From the NCBI GenBank assembly GCA_019083985.1, contig JAHRCV010000002.1, forward strand, positions 62,001-126,000: 64,000 nucleotides of DNA. The letters run 5' to 3'. A program made the position numbers and the translations under genes. Below, piece after piece: positions 16,923-26,829 of the stretch. The notes under the pieces are model-generated. The model saw only the letters and a program-made list of their open reading frames with translations. It made no database searches and was not told the origin of the DNA. Position 1 is the first letter of the stretch; every line of letters starts with the position of its first letter. This stretch comes from Rhizobiales bacterium TNE-4 (lineage in GTDB: Bacteria; Pseudomonadota; Alphaproteobacteria; Rhizobiales; Beijerinckiaceae).

Positions 16923-17112
16923 GAGGGTCTCCGTCAAAGCCGGGCGGATCGAGGTGGCGCAAGAGGCCAAAGCACACTCCATTGGGGCGGCACGCCCCTG
17001 TGAATGCCATGAAGCTACCGGAGGGCCACGGATCTGGCAAGACGGACGTAAGCTCCCATCTGGAATGCCACGTCACAATCCGGCAAACTCTCGGCAAAAG
17101 GGAGAGATTCGC

Positions 17113-17439
17113 ATGACTTTGGTTCGTTTGACCCTCGCCGCCCTGCCGCTGGCATTTTTGGTGGCGTGCAACACCCCCGCCACTCAGGCGCCGAATGCGT
17201 CCTCAACCAGCGCGTCGAATTTCCGCCTGCCGGATGCACCGGGCTGCCAAGGCGATGTCGCGCGCTTCCAGGCCCTGATCGACAATGATCTCGCCAATGG
17301 CCACACCACCCAGAGCGTCCGGGATGCCGTGACCGCCGACCTCAGCAAGGCGCAGGCCGCCTGCACCGCTGGCCGTAGCGCGGAAGCCACCGCCATGGTT
17401 ACCGCGACGCGCAAGAAGTTTGGCTACCCCGCCTCCTGA
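17113..17439 (+). CDS. Small lipoprotein of unknown function
   Basis: A 108-residue protein with a lipoprotein signal peptide: a hydrophobic stretch (LTLAALPLAFLVAC) whose lipobox LVAC gives an acylated Cys at residue 19. A Ser/Thr/Ala-rich linker follows, then a helical domain with two further cysteines (GCQGDVARFQALIDND and KAQAACTAGRSAEA). ATG 17113 has GGGAGAG about 9 nt upstream; longer frames upstream would spoil the signal peptide. It is convergent with the NUDIX gene and overlaps it by 16 bp. Confidence 0.75.
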   Translation: MTLVRLTLAALPLAFLVACNTPATQAPNASSTSASNFRLPDAPGCQGDVARFQALIDNDLANGHTTQSVRDAVTADLSKAQAACTAGRSAEATAMVTATRKKFGYPAS

Positions 17440-18128
17440 CGGAACCGTTCGGTCAGAAAATCGACGATGAAATCGGGCATGCGTGCCGGGTCAAGATCGC
17501 CCGGCCCGCGCACGATAAAGAGATCGTCGAGCTCCTCTTCCGGCAGGCTGGCAAGATTGGTGCGTACGCGCGCCCTCACCTCTTCAGCCGAACCGCGCAC
17601 GCTGAGATCACGCATCACGGCGAGACGCTGGCCGCGCCGGATCGCCGTGAACCCATCGCCAATCGTCACATCATCGGCACCAAGGCCTGTTTCCTCCATC
17701 AATTCACGGATGACGGAACCAGCAAGGTCGACGCGGCCGTCAACCACATCATGAGGATCAGGGGTCCCGGCTGCGAAATAGATACGCCCCGGATTGGCCG
17801 TGCGTTGGCCCATCACGCCCATGAGATAAGCACCATCCTCGGCGCGCAACGCCGCCATGGCGAAAACATTCACCACGCTGGTGTCAGGAAAACCGAAATC
17901 ACGCCACGCCAGAAATTTCGAAAAATCGGTCTCAAGACATGCGCCGTGCAAGACACCGTCGACAATCGCGTGCCGCCAGGTCACGAGCACACGCCCATCA
18001 AACAACCCGCCATTGCCTTGGGATTTTTCCGCCCAGTGCGCGGCAATCCGCGCGTTTTCACGGTCGGCCCAATCCCAAGGCCGATCATCAAAAACGAGAT
18101 CGGTGTCGCGAAGCGGAATAAGGCTCAT
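17424..18128 (-). CDS. NUDIX hydrolase
   Basis: A 234-residue cytosolic protein with the C-terminal half of the Nudix box, RELMEETGL (about residues 136-144), which binds the catalytic metal. The upstream part of the box is degenerate (no clean Gx5E before it), so it is a divergent member and the substrate cannot be predicted. It is the last gene of a compact minus-strand set (pdxY-EEP-phzF-nudix) and starts inside the phzF-like stop (4-bp overlap). Confidence 0.75.
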   Translation of the reverse strand: MSLIPLRDTDLVFDDRPWDWADRENARIAAHWAEKSQGNGGLFDGRVLVTWRHAIVDGVLHGACLETDFSKFLAWRDFGFPDTSVVNVFAMAALRAEDGAYLMGVMGQRTANPGRIYFAAGTPDPHDVVDGRVDLAGSVIRELMEETGLGADDVTIGDGFTAIRRGQRLAVMRDLSVRGSAEEVRARVRTNLASLPEEELDDLFIVRGPGDLDPARMPDFIVDFLTERFRQEAG

Positions 18129-19021
18129 GCGTCGAGCATACCTTCCGCGACGACGATGGCACCACCGCCAATCGATGCGCGCGTGAGGGCCCCATTCGCA
18201 ACATGAAGCGTAAGCGCAATTTGAGATGGCCGACCCATCTGATAGCCCTGTTCGATCACGTAATGATGCGCCCCATCGCCGGGCTTTTCAAAATCCATGA
18301 TTGTTCCGGCAAAAGCCGCCACCGCCGATCCTGTCGCAGGGTCTTCACCCACGCCAATCGAGGGTGCAAACATGCGTGCATAAAAATGATGAGAGGCATC
18401 AACCGGTTGCGCACAATAGAAAAACGCATTTTTTACATCGCCCTGCTCCATGGTGGCAAAAGCATCGCGATCAAGCACGGCAGCATCGACATCCGCGCGC
18501 GTTTTCAGCGGAATGATCGTGAATGGATTACCCGCCGAATAAAGCGCCGCTTGATGCGCGCCATAGCCTATGGCGCTCTCTGAACAACGGAGGGCCGCGG
18601 CCATGACAGCCAGCGATGGCGCATCGCCGATACGCGCGGGCAAACGCGGAAGATCGAATTGCGCACGCCCAAGCTGACCATCCACAATGGATATGCAGCA
18701 AGGGACAGGGCCAACCTTCTCACCCAACACGAAATCGGTATCGCCATTCACGCCATCACGTAAGGCAATCGCGACCGCGGCACCCACTGTCGGGTGGCCC
18801 GCAAACGGTAATTCCCGCGCAGGCGTAAAAATCCGCAAATCAGCGCGACGCGTCGCATCGGCCGGTTTGTGAACAAAGACAGTCTCTGACAGATTGAATT
18901 CACGTGCAATGGCTTGCATCGCTGCATCTGACATTCCGTCGGCGTCAAACACGACGGCCAAAGGGTTGCCGGCAAATTTTTGCTCTGTGAAAACATCGAG
19001 TGTGCAAAAAGATCGTTTCAT
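18125..19021 (-). CDS. PhzF-family isomerase/epimerase
   Basis: A 298-residue protein of the PhzF/YddE fold (two diaminopimelate-epimerase-like halves). Family landmarks are FCTLDVFTEQKFAGNPLAVV at the start, FNLSETVFV with the catalytic Glu (about residue 45), ELPFAGHPTVGAA (about 72-84), and GVGEDPATGSA near 223. The reaction is unknown outside phenazine synthesis, and no phenazine genes are nearby. I start at ATG 19021 with AAGGT 6 nt upstream instead of the upstream 19051. It begins 4 bp after the EEP gene ends. Confidence 0.85.
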   Translation of the reverse strand: MKRSFCTLDVFTEQKFAGNPLAVVFDADGMSDAAMQAIAREFNLSETVFVHKPADATRRADLRIFTPARELPFAGHPTVGAAVAIALRDGVNGDTDFVLGEKVGPVPCCISIVDGQLGRAQFDLPRLPARIGDAPSLAVMAAALRCSESAIGYGAHQAALYSAGNPFTIIPLKTRADVDAAVLDRDAFATMEQGDVKNAFFYCAQPVDASHHFYARMFAPSIGVGEDPATGSAVAAFAGTIMDFEKPGDGAHHYVIEQGYQMGRPSQIALTLHVANGALTRASIGGGAIVVAEGMLDA

Positions 19022-19025
19022 GCAA

Positions 19026-20135
19026 TCACCTTGTGTGGAGGTCGAGTTCAATCACGAGAGGGCAATGGTCACTCGCTTTCGGCCGATCCCAACCGACGCG
19101 CGGATAGCGGTCAGCTGTACTCGCAAGTTTCGGGATCGTACGATCGGGATCACGCGGATCGAGCGGTACGCGATAGGGCAAGCCACGACGAATAATCTGC
19201 ACATCGCGCACGCGATCCTTCAGCGCGGGCGAGACGAGAAGATAATCGAGCTGCACGTGCTCCTCGACGATCCGCTCCTCTTCATGCGACCAAGCGCGAT
19301 GATAATGGGTCCAGCGTTCATGCGGCGCAAGTGTCTCGACCGGATTATAGGCGAACTTATCGAACAGCGTGTCGATCCCGCTGGGAATCGTCTCTTCCGC
19401 CTGCCCGCTCCGCTTCAATCGCAAGCGGTAATCATTGAGGTCGCCCGCGATCACCCAGTTTGCATCCCGAAAGCCCGGGCCGAAATGCTCTTCCACAATG
19501 CGGCGCACGCCGCGCGATTCCGCACGCCGCAAAGCCATGGTGGCGTGCCGCCCATCGCCCTTGCCATTGCTCATCGATTTGAGATGGCAAATGAACATGG
19601 TCAGCGACGTATCATGCATTGGCACGGTGACAGTAAGGCAATCGCGATTGAACAGGCGATCGCTCGGCTTGATGCCGAATTCTGCAAGATCGTGATCATA
19701 AACGCCAAGATCGCCAAAGGTCGCTTCGCGATAGGATTTAGCCACCACGCTATCGGCAGCAGTCAGGTTACGGCGCGCCGCAAAGGCCACATCGATACCA
19801 CGCCGATCATTCCCTGCCACAAGCTTGAAATGGCCATAGCGAATATCCGCCAGCCGATGCACGTAATTGGCGAAGAAGGCCTCAAGCACACGCAGTGAAT
19901 CGACTTCCTGTAAGGCGATGATATCGGCGCGCGTTTCCGCAATGGCGAGCGCCGTCATTTGGCGCTTGTCGTCTTCGACAGTCAGCGCCACGGAGCGCTC
20001 GGCGACTTCCCGTTCTTTCGGTTGCGCGAATTCTGCCAGCGACATGGCCGGCGCCACTTCCGCGCGGCTGACCTCGGCAAATTTCCAGCGCGACGAGAGA
20101 TTTTCAATGTTAAACGTCGCGATCCGGAGCTTCAT
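19026..20135 (-). CDS. Endonuclease/exonuclease/phosphatase-family protein
   Basis: A 369-residue member of the DNase I/EEP superfamily. ATFNIENL at residues 6-13 and IIALQEVDS near 72 carry the first metal ligands; WVIAGDLNDYR (about 230) and SDHCPLVIELDL at the C-terminus carry the others. There is no signal peptide. The natural substrate (nucleic acid, phospholipid or nucleotide) cannot be told. It overlaps pdxY by 4 bp, which points to co-transcription. Confidence 0.8.
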   Translation of the reverse strand: MKLRIATFNIENLSSRWKFAEVSRAEVAPAMSLAEFAQPKEREVAERSVALTVEDDKRQMTALAIAETRADIIALQEVDSLRVLEAFFANYVHRLADIRYGHFKLVAGNDRRGIDVAFAARRNLTAADSVVAKSYREATFGDLGVYDHDLAEFGIKPSDRLFNRDCLTVTVPMHDTSLTMFICHLKSMSNGKGDGRHATMALRRAESRGVRRIVEEHFGPGFRDANWVIAGDLNDYRLRLKRSGQAEETIPSGIDTLFDKFAYNPVETLAPHERWTHYHRAWSHEEERIVEEHVQLDYLLVSPALKDRVRDVQIIRRGLPYRVPLDPRDPDRTIPKLASTADRYPRVGWDRPKASDHCPLVIELDLHTR

Positions 20136-20992
20136 GATGCAAACAGCTCCGCTTTGAACTTGTGAGTGGGATGGACCAATTCCTCTTGCGCCGGAATGAG
20201 CAGGATCTCGCGCGAGCCCTCATCTTCCGTACGCTTGAGAATACCGTAGATCGACGACACGGCCTGTGCCAGCGCATTACTGACGCTATGGTCGCGCAAC
20301 CAATGCAGGAAGAAAAGCGCGCTAATGGCATCGCCTGCACCGTTGACGGCGAGAGAGAGCCTTGGCGTCCGGACGATGACCATTTTCGTCCCATCAGACG
20401 CGATGCAATCGATCGCATCGTCAGGTGTCTCATTCGTCATCACGGATGTGACCATGATGATCTTTGGCCCAAGCGCATGCAGCGCTTGGACGGCATGAAC
20501 CAGAGACGCGTGATCGGTCACCTCGTGCCCTGTCAACAGACATAATTCGAACTGGTTCGGCGTGACGATATCGGCTTCCGCCATTGCTTTCGTACGCATC
20601 ATCTCGGGAATTTCAGGGCGCACGAAAACGCCGCTGCCGACATCGCCCATCACAGGATCGCAGCAATAAAGCGCACCCGGATTGGCTGAGCGTACGGTCA
20701 GCGCCGCATCGAGAATGGCCATCCCGATTTCGGCTGACCCCATATAGCCGGAGATGACGCCATCACAGAGGCCAAGCACGCCGCGTGCCTCAACACCGCG
20801 CACAAGATCAGCAATCGATGCCGCACTGAAAACCTCGCCTGTCCAAGCGCCATAGCCGGTATGATTGGAGAATTGCACGGTGTGAATAGCAATCACTTCC
20901 GCGCCGAGCCGCTGCAACGGAAACATGGCCGCATCATTGCCGACATGGCCGTAAGCGACATGGGATTGGATGGAGAGGATCAATTCAGACAT
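20132..20992 (-). CDS. pdxY: Pyridoxal kinase
   Basis: A 286-residue ribokinase-fold kinase that phosphorylates pyridoxal to PLP in salvage. The N-terminus [25 protein letters not shown] and [14 protein letters not shown] are characteristic of PdxY/PdxK; the catalytic anion hole lies in [13 protein letters not shown] (about 224-236), with Asp as the catalytic base. It is the first gene of the four-gene minus-strand set. Confidence 0.92.
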   Translation of the reverse strand: MSELILSIQSHVAYGHVGNDAAMFPLQRLGAEVIAIHTVQFSNHTGYGAWTGEVFSAASIADLVRGVEARGVLGLCDGVISGYMGSAEIGMAILDAALTVRSANPGALYCCDPVMGDVGSGVFVRPEIPEMMRTKAMAEADIVTPNQFELCLLTGHEVTDHASLVHAVQALHALGPKIIMVTSVMTNETPDDAIDCIASDGTKMVIVRTPRLSLAVNGAGDAISALFFLHWLRDHSVSNALAQAVSSIYGILKRTEDEGSREILLIPAQEELVHPTHKFKAELFAS

Positions 20993-21040
20993 GACAGAAG
21001 TCTATCCCGCAGGGCAGAGCGTGTGAAGAAGCCCGATCAG

Positions 21041-21076
21041 GCAAAGAAAAACGCCCCCGTCGCGAGACGGGGGCGT
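21041..21076 (-). terminator. Rho-independent terminator of ilvC
   Basis: An 11-bp perfect stem, ACGCCCCCGTC/GACGGGGGCGT with loop GCGA (21051-21076), is followed on the minus strand by UUUUCUUUG. It begins 19 bp after the ilvC stop. Confidence 0.95.
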
Positions 21077-21095
21077 TGAATGGCAGGCGATGAAC

Positions 21096-22160
<1,065 letters not shown>

Positions 22161-22252
22161 TTAAGCGCCGCGGTGGAGAGAATCAAGCGAGAAGACAGGA
22201 TGGCCGCGCCCGGCGCGGGGCCGGCCTGCCCTGATAGCGGGGGAAGGTGACG

Positions 22253-22789
22253 TTAGATCATCCCTTCAGGGCCACGCGACATGGCCGCAACGCCGGTCCG
22301 GGAGACCTCGACTAGGCCGCAAACGCCCATCAGGCGGACGAAACGGTCCACATCCTCGCTCGAGCCGGTCAATTCGAACACGAACGAGGTCAGGGTGGCG
22401 TCCAGCGTCCGGGCCCCGAAGGCCGAAGCCAAACGCATAGCCTCCACCCGCTGATCGCCCTTACCGGCGACCTTCACCAGCGCCAGCTCACGCTCAACTG
22501 CCTCACCCGTAACGGTCAGATCGACCACGCGGTGCACCGGCACCAGCCGGTCGAGCTGGTTCTTGATCTGCTCGATCACCTGCCCCGTCCCGGTCGTGAC
22601 AATCGTGATGCGCGAGACGTGCTTTTCGTGCTCTGTCTCAGAGACAGTGAGGCTTTCAATGTTGTAGCCGCGGCCGGAAAACAGGCCAGCAATACGCGCC
22701 AGAACGCCGGGCTCGTTATCCACCAACACGGAGAGCGTGTGGCGGCCTTGGGTCTGGCGGCGCGGCGGATCGGAATAATGCGACTTCAT
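22253..22789 (-). CDS. ilvN: Acetolactate synthase, small regulatory subunit
   Basis: A 178-residue ACT-domain subunit (IlvH/IlvN type) that activates the catalytic subunit and confers valine feedback inhibition. The ACT region begins HTLSVLVDNEPGVLARIAGLFSGRGYNIESLTV (about 18-50), which includes the valine-binding site. It is separated from ilvB by two genes on the same strand, unlike the usual adjacent ilvB-ilvN pair. The gap to the GST gene is 40 bp, so co-transcription is likely. Confidence 0.93.
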   Translation of the reverse strand: MKSHYSDPPRRQTQGRHTLSVLVDNEPGVLARIAGLFSGRGYNIESLTVSETEHEKHVSRITIVTTGTGQVIEQIKNQLDRLVPVHRVVDLTVTGEAVERELALVKVAGKGDQRVEAMRLASAFGARTLDATLTSFVFELTGSSEDVDRFVRLMGVCGLVEVSRTGVAAMSRGPEGMI

Positions 22790-22829
22790 CGGTTTCGACT
22801 TTCAGCGATTTCAACCAAAGGACAATTCT

Positions 22830-23510
22830 TCACGGCAGCGGGAAAGGCCCCACCGCTTCTTCATCGGGTTCGTCAGCAGCGACGATGAAAGGTTCGGCCA
22901 TCGCCGCCGTCTGCCATGCGCGGAACGAGGCGGTGTTGAGGACAGCGTCCATATAGGCGCGTGTTTCCGCTTGCACCGGAACCGAATAGGTGGCGAGCCG
23001 CGTCACCACCGGCGCATACATCGCATCCGCTGCGCTAAATGCGCCAAACAAGAATGGACCGCCTGCACCGAAGCGGCGGCGCGCCTCGCTCCACAAATGC
23101 TCGATGCGCGCAACATCTTTCACGACACCCGGGCCACGATCGCGCGCAGCAAAACGCTTGCGAATGTTCATAGGGCAGGCGCTGCGAAGCGCCGTGAAGC
23201 CCGCATGCATTTCCGCCGCGATCGCGCGCGCATAGGCCCGCGCCTTCTGGTCGCGTGGCCAGATAGCCTTGTCAGGATTGAGCTCGGCGACATAGTCGAT
23301 GATCGCCAGAGATTCCCAGACAGTAACGTCGCCATCCTTCAAGATCGGCACGGTTTTGCCGGCGCCATAGGCAGCAACGCGCGTAACAAATTCCGGCGTA
23401 TCGAGCGGGATGAAATCTTCCGCGAAAGGAATGCCCATTTCAGTCAGCAAAATCCACGGCCGCAGCGACCAGCTGGAATAAGCCTTGTTACCGATGGCCA
23501 AGGTGAGCAT
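22830..23510 (-). CDS. Glutathione S-transferase family protein
   Basis: A 226-residue cytosolic GST-like protein. The N-terminal thioredoxin-like domain starts LTLAIGNKAYSSWSLRPWILL, with Ser and Trp near the glutathione site, and KTVPILKDGDVTVWESLAIIDYVAE (about 55-79) holds the conserved cis-Pro and ES pair. An all-helical C-terminal domain follows. I use ATG 23510 (AGGGGG upstream); GTG 23513 would also work. It sits between ilvN and a racemase gene; no link to amino-acid synthesis is known. Confidence 0.85.
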   Translation of the reverse strand: MLTLAIGNKAYSSWSLRPWILLTEMGIPFAEDFIPLDTPEFVTRVAAYGAGKTVPILKDGDVTVWESLAIIDYVAELNPDKAIWPRDQKARAYARAIAAEMHAGFTALRSACPMNIRKRFAARDRGPGVVKDVARIEHLWSEARRRFGAGGPFLFGAFSAADAMYAPVVTRLATYSVPVQAETRAYMDAVLNTASFRAWQTAAMAEPFIVAADEPDEEAVGPFPLP

Positions 23511-24217
23511 CACACGCCCCCTGCCCGCATCAGCGCGAAATCGACGGCCGCATCAGCATGGATTTGGGTGGTATCAAACACGGGCACATCGCAATCATCT
23601 TGGGACAAGATCATGCCGAGTTCCGTGCAGCCAAGAATGACACCATCGGCACCCTGCGTCTGTGCCTTGGCAATGATGGCACGCAAAGCCTGACGCGATT
23701 CATCTCTGACGACGCCGCGGCACAATTCATCATAGATAATCGTATGCACAATCCCGCGCGCATCTTCATCTGGCACCATCGTCTCGATGCCATGGCCAGC
23801 ACGCAGGCGACCGACATAAAAATCGTCTTCCATCGTATAACGCGTGGCGAGCAGAAGCGGCTTGCGGCAGCCGGCCGTCTTGATGGCGCGTGCCGTCACA
23901 TCAGCCAGGTGCAAAAACGGCAGCGGTACGGCACCCGTGATGGCATCGGCGACCTTGTGCATCGTGTTGGTGCACAACACGATCAAATCGGCACCCGCCT
24001 TTTCAAGCCCGCGCGCCGCCTCGCCAAGCAAAGCGCCCGCACCGCGCCAATCACCTTGCGCTTGCAGCGCTGCAACGTCGTCGAAATCGAACGACCACAG
24101 CAATACGCGCGCTGAGTGAAGCCCACCCGCACGCGCACGGACGCGCTCGTTGACGAGGCGATAATAAATCGCCGTCGACTCCCAGCTCATCCCACCGATC
24201 AAACCGATCGTGCGCAC
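23510..24217 (-). CDS. Aspartate/glutamate racemase family protein
   Basis: A 235-residue PLP-independent racemase of the YgeA/aspartate racemase type. IGLIGGMSWESTAIYY is the start signature; the two catalytic Cys are in DLIVLCTNTMHKV (about 79-91) and GVILGCTELGMIL (about 193-205). It interconverts an L- and D-amino acid; which one is unknown. It lies 29 bp after ilvB on the same strand and abuts the GST gene. Confidence 0.88.
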   Translation of the reverse strand: MRTIGLIGGMSWESTAIYYRLVNERVRARAGGLHSARVLLWSFDFDDVAALQAQGDWRGAGALLGEAARGLEKAGADLIVLCTNTMHKVADAITGAVPLPFLHLADVTARAIKTAGCRKPLLLATRYTMEDDFYVGRLRAGHGIETMVPDEDARGIVHTIIYDELCRGVVRDESRQALRAIIAKAQTQGADGVILGCTELGMILSQDDCDVPVFDTTQIHADAAVDFALMRAGGV

Positions 24218-24246
24218 ACTCTGTTCCTCGCCTGCCTAATGCCGTC

Positions 24247-26007
24247 TTAGACGAGCATCTTGCCCTTCTCGTCGATCACATTGCCGATGTCCTGCCCGAT
24301 ATCGGCCAAGATCATTTCATTATGCGCCTTGCCCGACGGAATCATCGGGAAGCAATTTTCTTCCTTGGACACGAGGCAGTCGAAGATCACGGCCTTCGGC
24401 GTCTCGATCATTTCCATGATCTTGGCATCAAGCTCCTTGGGATCGGAGCAGCGAATGCCATGCGCGCCATAGGCTTCGGCAAGCTTCACGAAATCCGGCA
24501 GCGAATGCGAGTAGCTCTCGGAGTAACGGCCACCATGCAGCAATTCCTGCCATTGCCGCACCATCCCCATATATTCATTGTTGAGGATGAAGATCTTGAT
24601 CGGCAGGCGATACTGCAACGCCGTCGACATTTCCTGCATGTTCATCAAGATCGAGGCTTCACCTGCAATGTCGATGACCAGCGCCTTCGGATGGGCAAGT
24701 TGCGTACCGACAGCCGCCGGCAAACCATAGCCCATCGTGCCAAGGCCGCCCGATGTCATCCAACGGTTCGGTTCTTCGAAGTGGAAGTACTGCGCAGCCC
24801 ACATTTGATGCTGGCCCACTTCCGTCGTCACATAGACGTCGCGATCCTTGGTGAGCTCATAAAGACGCTGGACTGCATATTGCGGCTTGATGACCTCATC
24901 GGAGGCACGATAAGCGAGGCACTTCTTCGCCCGCCATTCGTCGATCCGCTTCCACCAATCGCCGATTGCTTTTTTGTCGACGGCCGGAGACATCGTCCGC
25001 CACAAGCGCACCATATCTTCAAGCACGTGGCCGCAATCGCCGATAATTCCGATATCGGCCTTCACCGTCTTGTTGATCGAAGACGGATCGATATCGATAT
25101 GGATCTTTTTCGATTTCGGCGAGAAGGCGTCGAGGCGACCTGTGATGCGATCATCAAAGCGGGCGCCGACGCAGATCATCACGTCGCAATCATGCATCGC
25201 AAGATTGGCTTCATAGGTGCCGTGCATGCCCAGCATGCCGAGCCATTGCGGATCAGCGGCCGGATAAGCGCCAAGGCCCATGAGCGTTGAGGTGATCGGA
25301 TAGCCGGTCAAGCGCACGAGTTCACGCAGAAGCGCCGAGGCTTCCGGCCCGGAATTGATGACGCCGCCGCCCGTGTAGAAAATCGGGCGCTTGGCCTTGC
25401 CCATCAATTCGATGGCGGCCTTGATCTTCTCGGCATCGCCCTGCAATTGCGGCCGATACGTTTTATGCTGGTTGTTCACCGGGCGCGTATAGGTGCCCTT
25501 GGCGAATTGCACGTCCTTCGGAATGTCGATCACGACCGGACCCGGACGGCCCGAAGACGCGATGTAAAAGGCTTCGTGCAGAATACGCGGCAGATCTTCG
25601 ATCCGCTTCACCAAATAATTGTGCTTGGTGCAATGCCGCGTGATACCGACCGTATCGCATTCTTGGAACGCATCCGACCCGATCAGATGCGTCGGCACCT
25701 GCCCGGTGATGCAGACGAGAGGGATGGAGTCGAGCATCGCATCGGTCAAACCGGTCACGGCATTGGTGGCGCCGGGGCCCGAGGTGACAAGCACGCAGCC
25801 GACCTTGCCGGAGGAGCGCGCATATCCTTCCGCCGCATGCACCGCGCCCTGTTCGTGGCGCACAAGCACATGCTTGACCTGATCTTGATGGAAGATCGCG
25901 TCATAGATCGGAAGGACGGCACCGCCGGGATATCCGAAAATGAATTCGGCGCCCTGATCTTGCAGGGCTTGGACGACCATTTCAGCTCCGGTCATCTCGC
26001 GGGACAT
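24247..26007 (-). CDS. ilvB: Acetolactate synthase, large catalytic subunit
   Basis: A 586-residue ThDP- and FAD-dependent enzyme making acetolactate and acetohydroxybutyrate. The ThDP activating Glu lies in [19 protein letters not shown] (about 48-66), followed by [12 protein letters not shown]. The C-terminal ThDP/Mg site is in [17 protein letters not shown] and [15 protein letters not shown], where the usual GDASF is GEASI. I use ATG 26007 with GGAG 8 nt upstream; GTG 26016 would add three residues. A leader peptide and a strong hairpin-U6 lie upstream, indicating attenuation. Confidence 0.95.
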   Translation of the reverse strand: MSREMTGAEMVVQALQDQGAEFIFGYPGGAVLPIYDAIFHQDQVKHVLVRHEQGAVHAAEGYARSSGKVGCVLVTSGPGATNAVTGLTDAMLDSIPLVCITGQVPTHLIGSDAFQECDTVGITRHCTKHNYLVKRIEDLPRILHEAFYIASSGRPGPVVIDIPKDVQFAKGTYTRPVNNQHKTYRPQLQGDAEKIKAAIELMGKAKRPIFYTGGGVINSGPEASALLRELVRLTGYPITSTLMGLGAYPAADPQWLGMLGMHGTYEANLAMHDCDVMICVGARFDDRITGRLDAFSPKSKKIHIDIDPSSINKTVKADIGIIGDCGHVLEDMVRLWRTMSPAVDKKAIGDWWKRIDEWRAKKCLAYRASDEVIKPQYAVQRLYELTKDRDVYVTTEVGQHQMWAAQYFHFEEPNRWMTSGGLGTMGYGLPAAVGTQLAHPKALVIDIAGEASILMNMQEMSTALQYRLPIKIFILNNEYMGMVRQWQELLHGGRYSESYSHSLPDFVKLAEAYGAHGIRCSDPKELDAKIMEMIETPKAVIFDCLVSKEENCFPMIPSGKAHNEMILADIGQDIGNVIDEKGKMLV

Positions 26008-26053
26008 GGTGTTCACTCCGTCTTCGATCTTCGTGTGGTGAGGTCAGGCTCGA

Positions 26054-26083
26054 GCAACAAAAAAGGCCCGGTGAGGGGCCTTG
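26054..26083 (-). terminator. Attenuator-type terminator upstream of ilvB
   Basis: On the minus strand, AAGGCCC and GGGCCTT form a 7-bp stem (26063-26082) followed by a run of six U residues and UGUUG. It lies 47 bp before the ilvB start and 30 bp after the leader-peptide stop, so it stands in front of the gene it would terminate. An upstream segment around the leader stop (GGCCCTAAGGCC) could pair competitively with its arms; that alternative fold is inference. Confidence 0.82.
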
Positions 26084-26112
26084 GGTCATGCGCCAGTTTC
26101 AGGATCGCGGCC

Positions 26113-26163
26113 TTAGGGCCGTCCCGTCGCTGGCGCTCGCGATACGATAAGGTTGACGCGCAT
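26113..26163 (-). CDS. ilvB leader peptide
   Basis: A 16-codon frame starts at ATG 26163 and reads MRVNLIVSRAPATGRP before TAA (26113-26115). Val, Leu, Ile and Val codons are clustered at positions 3-7, the set expected for a peptide sensing branched-chain aminoacyl-tRNAs. It is followed by a U6 terminator and then ilvB. A separate 7-bp hairpin (26195-26212) precedes it. The ribosome-binding site is weak (GAG about 6 nt upstream), which lowers confidence. Confidence 0.7.
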   Translation of the reverse strand: MRVNLIVSRAPATGRP

Positions 26164-26251
26164 TGGTGCTCGAACCCGAACCTCTGAGAATTGCCCGGGA
26201 CCGTAGTCCCGGCGCGCCGGACCGTCAAGCACTGCTCAGCAAAATAAAGCG

Positions 26252-26686
26252 TCAGGGATTCTGACGTTTCAACACGATGCAATAGCTTGCAAAGCCTTGG
26301 TCATTACGGGCTGAGCCACAGCCATCGAGCGTGTTGGGGTCGGTCAGACGGGCTGTGAGATGGAATTCAGGTCCTGTGATCACGATCTGGTGCAGGTCAT
26401 GCGCCATCAGGCCGACCACGAAGCTCGTTCCCTGCGACGTTTTCACTTGGCCTGAGAAAGAGCGCTCATTCTGCGTGCTGATGGTCAGCGTGGTCGGGTC
26501 CTTGCGGTAGGCGGCGGGCGCGTTCGGGTTCTGCTTGGGGTCATGCACAGAGGGCTTGCCCTTGGCGATGATGTCGAGATTGCCGCTCCACGTGCCAGTC
26601 ATGGTCGGGAACGGGCTCTGCGCCTGCACGGCGCCGGTCAACGCAAGCGGAAGCAAGACAGACAACGCAAAAAGTGCCGAACGCAT
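26252..26686 (-). CDS. Small secreted protein of unknown function
   Basis: A 144-residue protein with a signal peptide (ALSVLLPLALTGAVQAQ) and a compact mature domain that begins TGTWSGNLDIIAKG, a pattern seen in lipocalin- or beta-barrel-like secreted domains. Two cysteines (CGSARNDQGFASYC) near the C-terminus may form a disulfide. ATG 26686 is preceded by GAGGAA; longer upstream frames lack a signal peptide. I do not recognise a named family. Its stop lies 88 bp upstream of the ilvB leader peptide. Confidence 0.7.
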   Translation of the reverse strand: MRSALFALSVLLPLALTGAVQAQSPFPTMTGTWSGNLDIIAKGKPSVHDPKQNPNAPAAYRKDPTTLTISTQNERSFSGQVKTSQGTSFVVGLMAHDLHQIVITGPEFHLTARLTDPNTLDGCGSARNDQGFASYCIVLKRQNP

Positions 26687-26829
26687 GAAAATTCCTCCAG
26701 CAAGGGACCAAAACAGGCCTCGAATAGGCGGCGAGAATGACCCTCGGGCTTGGACAAAGTCAATTCGGGACAATCCCCTCCGCACCTGCAAACTTGCCGC
26801 CGACCCGTCCCATCTGGCAGAAGCCCTGC

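Noticed and set aside
16870-17097. A 75-residue minus-strand frame as the leuA leader peptide
   Set aside because: It has few Leu codons and no sensible ribosome-binding site; the Leu-rich frame at 16860-16922 fits far better.
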